Assembly (NCBI GenBank): GCA_035935115.1
Contig: DASYXK010000002.1
Location: 97,381 to 161,380 of the forward strand
Source: TA-20 sp035935115
GTDB lineage: Archaea > Thermoproteota > Nitrososphaeria > Nitrososphaerales > Nitrosopumilaceae
DNA: 64,000 bases
Direction of reading: 5' to 3'
The notes under the pieces are model-generated. The model was not told the origin of the DNA. It saw only the letters and a program-made list of their open reading frames with translations, and ran no database searches. This document shows positions 17,263-25,852 of the stretch, one piece after another. Position numbers and translations under genes: made by a program. Each line of letters starts with the position of its first letter. Positions within the stretch are counted from its first letter, which is position 1.

Positions 17263-17952
17263 ATGATGAAGATAAATGATCTGCGGATGATAATTGATGA
17301 GAGGGAGAAGAAAAGTGGAATTCCTGATCTTCTTCGAGCAGTTGGGGTGAACATTGAACTCAAAAATCTATCAGTGGGTGATTATATTGTGGCTCCTGAA
17401 ACCATAGTAGAAAGAAAAAGTATTCAAGATTTTATCTCATCTGTTTTTGATGGAAGATTATTTGATCAATGTAACAGACTAAAAGAACACTTTGAACATC
17501 CAATTATCTTGATGGAAGGTAATGTGGATCAAATTGAAGAACTTACTGAGAATCCCCTTGTTTTCTATGGTGCAATCTCATCAGTTGTTTTAGATTTTAA
17601 GATTCCAATCATTCCAACACCAAGTGCATCACATACAGCAAAGCTTTTGATAGCTATGTGCACAAGACAGGAAAATAAAAAAGGCCCATTTTTGAAAAAA
17701 ATAAAAAAATCAGATGATTTACAAAAACAGCAACTATCTGTTCTTTGTAGTCTGCCTGGAGTAGGAGAAAAATTAGCAACTCGCATGCTAGAAAGATTCG
17801 GATCTCCAACTAACACACTAAAGGCATCATATACCGAGCTTTCAAAAATTAAAGGCATGGGAGAATCAAGAGCTCTTAGGATAAGAAAAATGCTTGATGC
17901 AGAAAACAAATCAAAGAAAAAAGTGGACCAAAAAACATTACATGATATCTAA
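17263..17952 (+). CDS. XPF/ERCC4-family nuclease (short, PCNA-type)
   Basis: A structure-specific DNA endonuclease of 229 aa with no helicase domain, the form found in crenarchaea and thaumarchaea. The nuclease domain covers about residues 1-135, with IIDEREKKSG and the catalytic VERKSIQDF (ERKxxxD). The tandem helix-hairpin-helix domain covers about residues 160-215 (LCSLPGVGEKLATRMLERFG and KIKGMGESRALRIRKML). It probably acts in repair of flaps and crosslinks with PCNA. Starts at ATG 17263 or 17266. Confidence 0.92.
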   Translation: MMKINDLRMIIDEREKKSGIPDLLRAVGVNIELKNLSVGDYIVAPETIVERKSIQDFISSVFDGRLFDQCNRLKEHFEHPIILMEGNVDQIEELTENPLVFYGAISSVVLDFKIPIIPTPSASHTAKLLIAMCTRQENKKGPFLKKIKKSDDLQKQQLSVLCSLPGVGEKLATRMLERFGSPTNTLKASYTELSKIKGMGESRALRIRKMLDAENKSKKKVDQKTLHDI

Positions 17953-17988
17953 TACACATTCAAATATCTAACTTTGTAAACGAATGAA

Positions 17989-18744
17989 ATGATTGTTTCA
18001 CACACGTGGCTTGTTGAACACCTCGATGATCCTAATATTGTGATCCTTGATTCTCGCTGTAGTGTGGCGTATTCCTATGCACACATACCAAATTCTCAAC
18101 CACTTGGTGTTGAAAAAGTAATAATATCAAATCAGTATGGTGCCAATTTGGTTTTTGATGCAACCAAAACTGCAAACCTTTTTGGCTCTATTGGAATTGA
18201 TGATGCCAAGACTGTTATAATTTATGGTGATTATATGGATCCCTCATCAGCAAGAATTGCATGGACGCTGCTTTATTTTGATCATGATAAAACAAAAATT
18301 TTGGATATTGGTATTAGAGGATGGCATAAAAAAGGACTAGCTGTTACTCGTGACATACCTACAATAAAATCAACCACATTTGTTCCAAAAATAAATACAA
18401 ATCTGAGAATCGAAACTGAAGAATTAGTAAAAAAATTGATACTAATGTAATCATAGATGCACGCACTGCAAGAATTTATGGCAGGAAGGATTCCTAATTC
18501 TATTTTAATTCCATTTACAGATGGTATGGGACAACAAGGATTTCTTTTCAAAGAAAAAGGAGAAATGGAAAAATTTTTTGAAGAACAGAAAATTCCAAAG
18601 GACAAGGAAGTGGTTTGTTATTGTGCACTTGGGCATAGAGCCGCATATGTTTTTACACAACTAAAGATTGCAGGATATGAAAATGTTCGATTATACGATG
18701 GTTCATTTGCTGATTGGGCTGGAAGAAGACTTCCTCTTGGTTGA
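17989..18744 (+). pseudogene. Thiosulfate sulfurtransferase (rhodanese), interrupted by stops
   Basis: Two frames that belong to one two-domain rhodanese are separated by in-frame TAA (18448-18450) and TAG (18454-18456). Residues before the break form the inactive N-terminal domain (IILYGD-like VIIYGDYMD); the part after it has the active loop CYCALGHRA with catalytic Cys. Between them the conserved segment TNVIIDART is read only in a shifted frame (about 18437-18466), while the flanking parts share one frame. A lost base in the 7-A run at 18429-18435 followed by a second, opposite indel near 18467 would explain this. It may be a real pseudogene, a sequence error, or two separately translated halves. 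An intact paralogue lies at 20103-20948. Confidence 0.75.
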
Positions 18745-19209
18745 TCTACGACTAAGATTACTTCCACAAATAGGACACTGTGATGTCTTTGAAAAGATTT
18801 TTTCACATCCGGGACAAAAATAAACCCAATCCTTTATCTCTGTAATACCTTTAGTCATGATAGGAATGACTTTGAGGTTGAGCTGTTTGGCGGTATTTGA
18901 TATTGCATAATCATCAGTAATTAGTTCTCCGTTTATCTGTAAACACAGTGCAATCACAGAAATATCTCCTTTGGAAAGATTTTGAAAATCTCCAACTTCC
19001 CTTGCTTTTGCCGATACTTTAGTAATGTATTCCTTTTCAGGATCGATAATCTCTAATCTTTTTGTTTCAACAAGTATATTTAATGCATCATGATTTTTCT
19101 TGATGTGTTTTATCTCATCAAAAACAACAGGCGTCGTATAGCTTTTCTCTTGTGAGGCAAAAGGAATACCAGCATAAAAAGCACTTGCATCTAAAATTCT
19201 AGAAACCAA
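18703..19209 (-). CDS. nob1: rRNA maturation endonuclease Nob1
   Basis: A PIN-domain endonuclease that cuts the 3' end of pre-16S rRNA. The PIN domain (about residues 1-120) has ILDASAFYAG, the LSKGDISVIALC acidic motif and ELITDDYAISNTA. The C-terminal zinc ribbon has CPGCEKIF and CPICGSNL (about residues 131-149), followed by a Ser/Arg/Lys tail. The start is TTG at 19209, inside the nadK stop. It overlaps the 3' end of the interrupted rhodanese by 42 bp. Confidence 0.9.
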   Translation of the reverse strand: MVSRILDASAFYAGIPFASQEKSYTTPVVFDEIKHIKKNHDALNILVETKRLEIIDPEKEYITKVSAKAREVGDFQNLSKGDISVIALCLQINGELITDDYAISNTAKQLNLKVIPIMTKGITEIKDWVYFCPGCEKIFSKTSQCPICGSNLSRRSTKRKSSSSPISK

Positions 19210-20014
19210 GCTTGCTCATCTGTCTTAGACCGCGCTTTTTGATTCTTACAAATACTGCTTGTTTTTTGTATTTTTTTATGGTTATTACATCATCGTATCT
19301 TGCTGGTTTTATCACTTGGGCATCCATGATGATGTTAGAATCGTGAGAACTAAGTATCTCTATTTTTTCATCTGGGACAACTAGTGATGGTAATTTGTTT
19401 ACTGGTGCAACTGGTGTAATTATCAATACATCCAAACTTTCGTGCAATATTGGACCGCCAAGAGAATAAGAATGTCCAGTAGAACCGCTAGGTGTTGCAA
19501 TTATCACACCATCCATTTTTTGTGTAACTGTATCGTTCTGAAATCTAATTTCAAAAAGGGAAGTCTTTGTAAGATTTTGCCTGTTTATGAAGATCTCATT
19601 TAGGGCAGGTGGAAAGTCTTGGCCATTACATGAAGCAACAACTCTGATTCGCTTGTCAAGAAAAATATTATCTGAAAGTATTTGGTTTATGGCAGCATCA
19701 ATCTCTGACATTGTAATTTCAGATAATATGCCTCTGTTTCCACCTACGTTTATAGCCAAATTTGGAACCTCGTTTTCTAAATATCTGAAGGTACGTAAAG
19801 TTGTACCATCGCCACCAAGAGTTATGGTCAAGTCAAGCTTTGCATCCTTTAATTCTTCTAAATCGCCTACTTTTTTTGCGCCTTCTACCTCTACTGGAGA
19901 AATGGTAAAAACTTGAGATTTTTTTGCAAGCAGTTTCTTTGCCACTTTTTTGGCAGCATCCTCTGATTCTTTTGAACCAACCTTGCTTACTACAGCTACT
20001 CTATTAAGATTCAA
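19199..20014 (-). CDS. nadK: NAD kinase
   Basis: Phosphorylates NAD to NADP. It has the TLGGDGTTLRTFRYL motif (about residues 65-80), NVGGNRGILSEI, and the TPSGSTGHSYSLGGP nucleotide-binding stretch near residue 180. At 271 aa it is standard for archaeal NadK. The start is TTG at 20014. It is coupled to nob1 by an 11-bp overlap. Confidence 0.92.
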   Translation of the reverse strand: MNLNRVAVVSKVGSKESEDAAKKVAKKLLAKKSQVFTISPVEVEGAKKVGDLEELKDAKLDLTITLGGDGTTLRTFRYLENEVPNLAINVGGNRGILSEITMSEIDAAINQILSDNIFLDKRIRVVASCNGQDFPPALNEIFINRQNLTKTSLFEIRFQNDTVTQKMDGVIIATPSGSTGHSYSLGGPILHESLDVLIITPVAPVNKLPSLVVPDEKIEILSSHDSNIIMDAQVIKPARYDDVITIKKYKKQAVFVRIKKRGLRQMSKLGF

Positions 20015-20102
20015 GCGGAAAGTGGTATTCTATTTTCACATAAAAAGCATCTGATGAGGATAAAATATAAGGACCTCTCATGGTAACTCATTCTGGAAGA
20101 AA
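20015..20102. promoter_or_regulatory. Divergent promoter region nadK / rhodanese
   Basis: The 88-bp gap separates head-to-head genes. On the plus strand GATAAAATATAAGG (about 20059-20072) is a good TATA-box candidate 30 bp before the rhodanese ATG. A tiny open frame at 20079-20105 (MVTHSGRK) ends across that ATG as ATGA and might be a leader peptide or just chance. Confidence 0.4.
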
Positions 20103-20948
20103 ATGAGTTATGCAAATCCAAATGTTTTAACAGATACTGAATGGGTATCAAAAAATATCTCAAATAAATCGATTAACATTGTAGAAGTTGACTATGATCC
20201 AGAAAATGGATATAAACAAGGCCATATCAAAGGTGCCAGTCTGATCTGGTGGAAACGTGACATAAATGATCCAATAAGAAGAGACATCATAAGTAAAATC
20301 CAATTTGAAGACCTTATGGCAAGAAACGGCATTACTCCAGAATCTGAAGTTATCTTATATGGTGATTTTAACAATTGGTTTGCCGCCTTTGTGTTTTGGA
20401 TTTTCAAGTATTATGGACACAAAAATGTCAAACTAATGAATGGTGGTAGAAAAAAATGGGAACTAGAAAAGAAACCATATACAAAAGATGAACCACAAAT
20501 TCAAAAAACAAAATATGTATCACTTCCACCTGATGAGGGACTAAGAGCATATCTATTTGATGTTAGAAGAGCAATTGATAGACAGGATACCGTACTAGTT
20601 GATGTACGATCTCCAAAAGAATTTACAGGTGAAATAACAGCTCCACCGGAATATCCAATAGAGCATGCACAAAGAGGCGGCCACATTCCTAAAGCAAATA
20701 ATATTCCTTGGGCTACTGCAGTAAACGATGCAGATGGCACTTTCAAATCCGTAAACGATCTAAAACAGATCTACGAATCAAAAGGTGTAATGCCAGACAA
20801 GGATGTAATATGCTATTGTAGAATTGGAGAAAGATCTTCTCATTCGTGGTTTGTCCTCAAATATCTACTAGGATATCCACAAGTAAGAAACTATGATGGT
20901 TCATGGACTGAATGGGGTAACATGATCGGGAATCCAGTTGAAAAGTAA
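20103..20948 (+). CDS. Thiosulfate/3-mercaptopyruvate sulfurtransferase (two rhodanese domains)
   Basis: Transfers a sulfane sulfur to an acceptor. The N-terminal inactive domain (about residues 1-125) has ILYGDFNNWFAAFVFWI; the C-terminal domain (about 150-281) has DVRSPKEFTGEI, a GHIPKANNIPW motif and the active loop CYCRIGERSSHSW with catalytic Cys. At 281 aa it matches intact enzymes of this class. It is the functional paralogue of the interrupted copy 1.4 kb upstream. It may feed sulfur to cofactor or tRNA thiolation (inference). Confidence 0.9.
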   Translation: MSYANPNVLTDTEWVSKNISNKSINIVEVDYDPENGYKQGHIKGASLIWWKRDINDPIRRDIISKIQFEDLMARNGITPESEVILYGDFNNWFAAFVFWIFKYYGHKNVKLMNGGRKKWELEKKPYTKDEPQIQKTKYVSLPPDEGLRAYLFDVRRAIDRQDTVLVDVRSPKEFTGEITAPPEYPIEHAQRGGHIPKANNIPWATAVNDADGTFKSVNDLKQIYESKGVMPDKDVICYCRIGERSSHSWFVLKYLLGYPQVRNYDGSWTEWGNMIGNPVEK

Positions 20949-20951
20949 GAA

Positions 20952-21254
20952 TTGAGCCAAGAACTTCCATTGTTAAAGAAAGGGATTTTCTATTTCATAC
21001 GAGATGGTACTGATTCCATTATATTGGAGGATAAAACAAAAAGTGGTCTTACAGTGCAGGAGCGATCAATTGATGAAAAATACAATGTAGAGGCAGAAAA
21101 AGGCATGATATATGATATGGATGGTATTGGTCACAAAGTAGGAATCCGTTGGTTCTTTCCAAAAAAAGATTATGCTTTTGACAAGGTATTTTCATTTGCA
21201 CAAGAAATGGAGCAGCGATACAGAAAGATAAGGGAAGAAACCTGTCCTGACTAA
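20952..21254 (+). CDS. Hypothetical protein, 100 aa
   Basis: A TTG-started small soluble protein that begins 3 bp after the rhodanese stop, so it is almost surely cotranscribed. It has alternating short strands in the first 60 residues (GIFYFIRDGTDSIILEDK), an IGHKVGIRWFFPKKDY motif and a C-terminal helix. It lacks recognisable catalytic residues; a lone Cys is near its end. Not recognised. Confidence 0.7.
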   Translation: MSQELPLLKKGIFYFIRDGTDSIILEDKTKSGLTVQERSIDEKYNVEAEKGMIYDMDGIGHKVGIRWFFPKKDYAFDKVFSFAQEMEQRYRKIREETCPD

Positions 21255-21292
21255 GAAGCATTTTTAAAGACTTTTGAAAATAACACCAGTAG

Positions 21293-22249
21293 ATGTCTCT
21301 TCTGCTAAAAGACAAAGTCTACACCGTGCAATCTACTACCGCTAAACGAGGTATCTATCCATTACACAGCTACAAACTAGGTATTTACAGACTACCAATA
21401 AAACTAGAAGATCAGTATGAAATTGATTCTATTGTTACCGGTTTAAAGAAAACCTTTGTGATGGATGCATTTGCTGACAGGATATATGCAACATACTATT
21501 GGAAGGAAGAGAACATGCCAGATCCAGATGCACCAAGTTACAAACAGATCGAACTTCAGATCCAAGTAGAAGTTGTTACAGGAGAAGTTGTAGATATGAT
21601 CTATCAAATTTATCCAGTTGAAAAGTATGGCGATGCTCTTTGGGTCAAAGATTATAGAAAAAAAGCAGACACTAATGCAAAAATGATTATTGATACTATA
21701 CTACGTAATACTGTTCTTGCAGATAAAATGACAGAATACTTGGTCAAGACAAAAAAGCTTTCTCAAGAAGAGGCCTTGAAAGAATTGGAAGCGATGACTC
21801 CTCTTGCACAAATTGTGCCAAACGCAAAGCCAAAACCAAAACCAGCTTCGCCACCATCAGGACAAGCTGTACAAACAGAAGCAGAGCCAGAGGTTAGTAG
21901 TGGGGCAAAACCCGGTCCAATTGATGTGGGATTCAAGACAAAGCTAAAGGTAAGTGAAACATTTACTGCAACTTCTAGTGGAAATAAAATTAAGATTTTC
22001 GGTCCAAGAAAGGGTAATGAGGTATTAGGTATTTGGGGTGAGTATGTTTCTGTTGATTTTGATATTTGTATTGGCGACGGAGCTTGTATTGATGCATGTC
22101 CAGTAAAGGTATACGAATGGGCTGAATTCCCTGGAAATCCATCTTCTGAGAAGAAACCCTTGATGGCACGAGAATCAGATTGCATATTCTGTCTTGCTTG
22201 TGAAAACGTATGTCCTGTACAAGCTATAAAAATATCAAATAAAGGATAG
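21293..22249 (+). CDS. Ferredoxin-domain protein with lineage-specific N-terminal domain
   Basis: Residues 1-175 form an unrecognised alpha/beta domain. A Pro/Ala/Lys-rich, probably disordered linker spans about 176-215 (PKPKPASPPSGQ). The C-terminal domain (about 250-318) is a 2[4Fe-4S] ferredoxin with CIGDGACIDACPVKVYEW and CIFCLACENVCPVQAI. The intact cysteine sets (CxxxxCxxxCP and CxxCxxxCP) suggest two clusters. It could shuttle electrons for the neighbouring sulfur enzyme or for general metabolism. It starts 38 bp after the hypothetical gene. Confidence 0.8.
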   Translation: MSLLLKDKVYTVQSTTAKRGIYPLHSYKLGIYRLPIKLEDQYEIDSIVTGLKKTFVMDAFADRIYATYYWKEENMPDPDAPSYKQIELQIQVEVVTGEVVDMIYQIYPVEKYGDALWVKDYRKKADTNAKMIIDTILRNTVLADKMTEYLVKTKKLSQEEALKELEAMTPLAQIVPNAKPKPKPASPPSGQAVQTEAEPEVSSGAKPGPIDVGFKTKLKVSETFTATSSGNKIKIFGPRKGNEVLGIWGEYVSVDFDICIGDGACIDACPVKVYEWAEFPGNPSSEKKPLMARESDCIFCLACENVCPVQAIKISNKG

Positions 22250-22307
22250 TGCCTTCCTATCCATACAACTATAAATACAATTTTTAGTTTCTAAGGGTAG
22301 AGGGTTT

Positions 22308-24338
22308 ATGTTAATACATACCTTCCCAAACCCATTAACAGAATTTCTGTTCAGTGTGTTTATAGGGATTGCCATTTTGATTACGTTCTACACATGCAAT
22401 TTCTATTATCTTGTTTTTCTTTCAAAACAAAAACACAAATCACAAAAAACTAATCTAACTGATACACCGACAGTTACAATCCAACTACCAATTTACAATG
22501 AAAGATATGTTGCGGCAAGACTTGTTAATGCAGTATGTGCTATGGATTACCCAAAAGAAAAAATGAATATCCAAGTACTGGATGATTCTGATGATGATAC
22601 TTATGACATTTTAGAAGATCTTGTTGTAGGTTATCAAAAGAAAGGATTTGATATTTCACATATACGAAGGGAAAAAAGAAATGGTTACAAAGCTGGTGCA
22701 CTTCGAAACGCAATGAAGTATGTCAAAGGAAGTTTTGTAGCAATATTTGATGCTGATTTTATTCCGCCTTCCTGGTTTTTGAAAAAAGCAATACCTTATT
22801 TTTGTGAGCCTGAAATAGGCTTTGTCCAATGCAGATGGGGGCATGTAAATGAAGCATACTCTGCACTTACAAAAGCGCAGGCCCTAAGCTTAGACTTTCA
22901 TTTTCTCATAGAACAAAAAGCAAAGAGTAACTCACATCTTTTCATGAATTTCAATGGTACTGCAGGAATTTGGAGAAAAGAATGCATTGATGATTCTGGT
23001 GGGTGGCACACTGCAACACTTGTTGAGGATTTAGATCTGAGCTACCGTGCTCAAATGAAGGGATGGAAGTGTGTCTTTTTGCCTGAAATTGTTGTAGATG
23101 CCGAGCTTCCAGTACAGATGAATGCGGCAAAAAGACAGCAGTTTAGGTGGGCAAAAGGCTCCATGCAATGTGCAGTTAAATTACTTGGAGATATTGCAAT
23201 TAAAAAAATTCCAATTGATACAAAAATTCAAGCGTTTGTTCAACTGACAAGACACATTGTTCATCCTCTAATGCTTATACAATTTCTTATAATGCCTATA
23301 CTTTTGGCAGCAAAAATTAACATCTACATTGTCAGTACACTCCCATTACTTACAATTGCGGCATATTTTGCCATTGGACCTCTAGGATACCTAATGATAA
23401 TACGTGACTTGTGGGGAAAAAGCTGGAAATCAAAAGCACTAGCATATCTTTATCTCGTAATTTATTCTGCTGGCATGTCAGTAAACAATACTGTAGCTGT
23501 ATTTGATGCATTATTTGGAAAGAAAAATGAATTTCTACGAACTCCAAAATATGGTATTGTAAACAAGACAGATGACTGGAGAGACAAGGCCTACAACCTG
23601 CCTTTTACAAAAACTACTTTACTTGAGATATTTTTTGGCATTTATGGAATAATTGCCATCTTTGTAGCAATTTTTTCAAATAATCCTGTATTCGTACCTA
23701 TACTTGGTATTCAAGCATTAGGATTCTTCTACATTTCTTATCTTAGCGTATCTCATTCAACATTTAAAAAGAGTAAATCGCAAAAACTACACAAGGTAAC
23801 AAAGGCAGAGAAAATGGCAAATGGATACTACAAACTTGCATTGGTTGGGATTATGGGATTTATCATATTTGGAGTTGTAGCTGCATTTGAAGGATACCAG
23901 AACTCTGTTTATCCTTTGGAGGAATCAAGAGGACTTTTAGTTAGAATTCAAGCAACATCTGATCCGCAGCAAGTGATGACGGATCTAAGAACTATCGAAG
24001 TATTATTGCCAAAACAAGGTAATCCTGTTTGGATATTTCCAACAGACTCAACTGACTTTGGTTTGATTCAAAAAGACCTGAGTACTATGGTAAATACTGT
24101 AGATAAGATTTCTACTTCATCACAAAATACTGCTGATTTCAATACTGGCATGCAAAATGTACATCTTATGACTCAAGCAATAGATGCTAACTTGCTGGAT
24201 GCAATTCCATACATGTACGTAAGCTTCTCTAATGTTGTGTTTAGCTCTGTATGGATTGCTGCAATCATAGGAATTTTTGCCATAATAAAACGAAAGAAAG
24301 AACGTCTAAAATCATATGAAATGGCTGATGAAGTTTAG
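22308..24338 (+). CDS. Membrane glycosyltransferase, family 2 (cellulose-synthase-like)
   Basis: A processive-type GT2 enzyme of 676 aa. A first membrane helix (about residues 13-35) precedes a cytoplasmic catalytic domain with LPIYNER, VLDDSDD, the DADF metal motif near residue 149, LVEDLDLSYR and the QQFRW product-binding motif near residue 281. Then come several membrane helices (about 305-365, 375-410, 440-480, 510-530). An extra domain of about 110 residues (530-640) is followed by a final helix, so this domain probably faces outside. It likely makes a surface polysaccharide or glycolipid. Confidence 0.88.
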   Translation: MLIHTFPNPLTEFLFSVFIGIAILITFYTCNFYYLVFLSKQKHKSQKTNLTDTPTVTIQLPIYNERYVAARLVNAVCAMDYPKEKMNIQVLDDSDDDTYDILEDLVVGYQKKGFDISHIRREKRNGYKAGALRNAMKYVKGSFVAIFDADFIPPSWFLKKAIPYFCEPEIGFVQCRWGHVNEAYSALTKAQALSLDFHFLIEQKAKSNSHLFMNFNGTAGIWRKECIDDSGGWHTATLVEDLDLSYRAQMKGWKCVFLPEIVVDAELPVQMNAAKRQQFRWAKGSMQCAVKLLGDIAIKKIPIDTKIQAFVQLTRHIVHPLMLIQFLIMPILLAAKINIYIVSTLPLLTIAAYFAIGPLGYLMIIRDLWGKSWKSKALAYLYLVIYSAGMSVNNTVAVFDALFGKKNEFLRTPKYGIVNKTDDWRDKAYNLPFTKTTLLEIFFGIYGIIAIFVAIFSNNPVFVPILGIQALGFFYISYLSVSHSTFKKSKSQKLHKVTKAEKMANGYYKLALVGIMGFIIFGVVAAFEGYQNSVYPLEESRGLLVRIQATSDPQQVMTDLRTIEVLLPKQGNPVWIFPTDSTDFGLIQKDLSTMVNTVDKISTSSQNTADFNTGMQNVHLMTQAIDANLLDAIPYMYVSFSNVVFSSVWIAAIIGIFAIIKRKKERLKSYEMADEV

Positions 24339-24340
24339 GA

Positions 24341-25606
24341 TTATTGGATATTGAGCTCATGCCTTACTTCGTCGACTGCACGAATTCCAAACAAATCTCT
24401 AACCTGTTCAAGTCTCAAAGATTCTTTTACAAGATCTGAGCCTAGCTGATTTATTAAAAGTCTAAACACATCGGTAAATCTAATTTCCCATCTATCTGCA
24501 CAATCAAGTATTTTTGCTACAGACCACTGCTTTACTTCTTGTGGAAGCGGCATTTTCTTTTCAGACTCGATAGAAAGCCTATCGAATAGATTTGCCATGT
24601 CTACTGTTTGATTAATCATTTTTTCAAGATCATCTAAAGTTCCATATTTTGACTCTGAATGCATACGTACGTTTGACTGGAACTCTGATAGCCGCAATAG
24701 TCCTATTACTTCACGTGACGTATTCTGGGATGTCTTATGAGTAATGTTACGAATATCTTGTAGTTCTTTGTAGATTTCATTCGTCTTTTTATGAAATTCT
24801 GATGTCGAGGCTACATTACTGTTTAACATTTCTGCCAAGTCGGTCATTTTTTCATCTATTTGTTTTGTTTTTCCAAGTATGTTTTCCCTAAAATTGACAA
24901 ATTCCATTCCTACATTTTTAATGTCTCCTCCCAGAGCAGCAAGAGAATCTGTCTTTCTAACTAATGAACCAAGTTCTATTCCTACATCTCTTATATCAGA
25001 ATTTAAATTGAGGAGAGGCTCTGTTTTTGAGACCACCGAATCTATGTTTACTTTCAAGTTTGCAATGTTTTCTTCTAGACGTGATACGTTTTCTGTTTTT
25101 ACTGCTACCTGTTTAATTTCATCTCTTATTTTTTCTGTTTTTTCAGCTACATTCATTATCATTTTTGTATTGTTACGAATTGAATCAAGGCTGTCAGCAA
25201 CACTTTGCATTAATTTGTTAGCATCAGGCATGGATTCTTGTTTTTCACGTATCTTGTTGACTTGGTCTTGAAGTTTGTTTGTCTGCTCGTTTACTTTGGA
25301 TATTAAATTAGAATGCGCTTTTACTTGGCTTAATCCAGTAAACAATTTTTGTGTATCTTCTTCTAAGATATTTACTTGCCTTGAATATCGTTGAATTTGT
25401 TCTAACGATGATCCAATTGTATCTATCATGGTTTTTAGCGAAATGAGTATCTTCTGATTCTCCGCAAAAATTTTTGACATTGATTTTACTTCTGTAGCTA
25501 AAGTCTTTGTCGCATCAGAAATAGAACTCATTTTTTTCAAAACATCAGAATTTGAATTTTTTTTTCCAACATTCGATGGTACTTTGCGGCTAGAATGTTT
25601 TGTCAC
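24341..25606 (-). CDS. Large coiled-coil protein, 421 aa
   Basis: GTG-started. Residues about 25-320 are a continuous run of heptads rich in Lys, Glu, Ile, Leu and Asn, with internal near-repeats such as LNSDIRDVGIELGSLVRKT and GGDIKNVGMEFVNF. About residues 325-421 form a compact helical domain ending in EVRHELNIQ. No membrane helix or ATPase motif is present, so it is neither an SMC nor a chemoreceptor. It ends 2 bp from the glycosyltransferase stop (convergent). A structural or polar-organising role is possible but unproven. Confidence 0.75.
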   Translation of the reverse strand: MTKHSSRKVPSNVGKKNSNSDVLKKMSSISDATKTLATEVKSMSKIFAENQKILISLKTMIDTIGSSLEQIQRYSRQVNILEEDTQKLFTGLSQVKAHSNLISKVNEQTNKLQDQVNKIREKQESMPDANKLMQSVADSLDSIRNNTKMIMNVAEKTEKIRDEIKQVAVKTENVSRLEENIANLKVNIDSVVSKTEPLLNLNSDIRDVGIELGSLVRKTDSLAALGGDIKNVGMEFVNFRENILGKTKQIDEKMTDLAEMLNSNVASTSEFHKKTNEIYKELQDIRNITHKTSQNTSREVIGLLRLSEFQSNVRMHSESKYGTLDDLEKMINQTVDMANLFDRLSIESEKKMPLPQEVKQWSVAKILDCADRWEIRFTDVFRLLINQLGSDLVKESLRLEQVRDLFGIRAVDEVRHELNIQ

Positions 25607-25680
25607 TTTACATTAGAACAAGACCAGCCGATAAAAAAGTTCGTTTTTAATGATGGCTTTTGAAGAAAAAAGAACCAGAA

Positions 25681-25788
25681 TTAGTTGTTTACTAGTTCTG
25701 GATCATGAAGTACTTCATGGAATGTTTTTTGAACTAAACCAGTTGCGGTTTCGATAAACTGCTTGGGGCAGTATTCACAGGTTAACAT
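25681..25788 (-). CDS. C2H2-zinc-finger-like microprotein, 35 aa
   Basis: A complete small gene from ATG 25788 to TAA 25681. The sequence has C4-x2-C7, Phe11, Leu18, then H24-x3-H28, which follows the classic C2H2 order of residues but with 16 rather than 12 residues between Cys and His. A single zinc finger of this size could bind DNA or protein. The gene has its own TATA-like box and a perfect 17-bp palindrome between that box and the ATG, which suggests regulated, leaderless transcription. Function is inferred from pattern only. Confidence 0.6.
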   Translation of the reverse strand: MLTCEYCPKQFIETATGLVQKTFHEVLHDPELVNN

Positions 25789-25792
25789 ACTA

Positions 25793-25809
25793 TACCGTAC
25801 TGTACGGTA
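25793..25809. promoter_or_regulatory. Palindromic operator candidate
   Basis: TACCGTAC-T-GTACGGTA is a perfect inverted repeat with 8-bp arms and a 1-bp spacer. It sits 5-21 bp upstream of the microprotein ATG (25788) and directly downstream of its TATA-like element, the place where an archaeal repressor blocks RNA polymerase. No second copy was noticed in the window. Confidence 0.55.
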
Positions 25810-25819
25810 CTATTAATAG
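25810..25819 (-). promoter_or_regulatory. TATA-like box of the C2H2-like microprotein
   Basis: CTATTAATAG lies 22-31 bp before the ATG at 25788, the right spacing for a leaderless archaeal transcript. It is itself a perfect 10-bp palindrome. Confidence 0.45.
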
Positions 25820-25852
25820 TCGGGTAACTTTGGAATGACCTTGGAAAACAAC

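Noticed and set aside
21763..22185. 140-codon minus-strand frame inside the ferredoxin-type gene
   Set aside because: The sense strand encodes clear ferredoxin Cys motifs, so this is a shadow.
24879..25271. 130-codon plus-strand frame inside the coiled-coil gene
   Set aside because: It is the complement of the long coiled-coil gene, and its Ser/Phe/Thr-rich product has no independent support.
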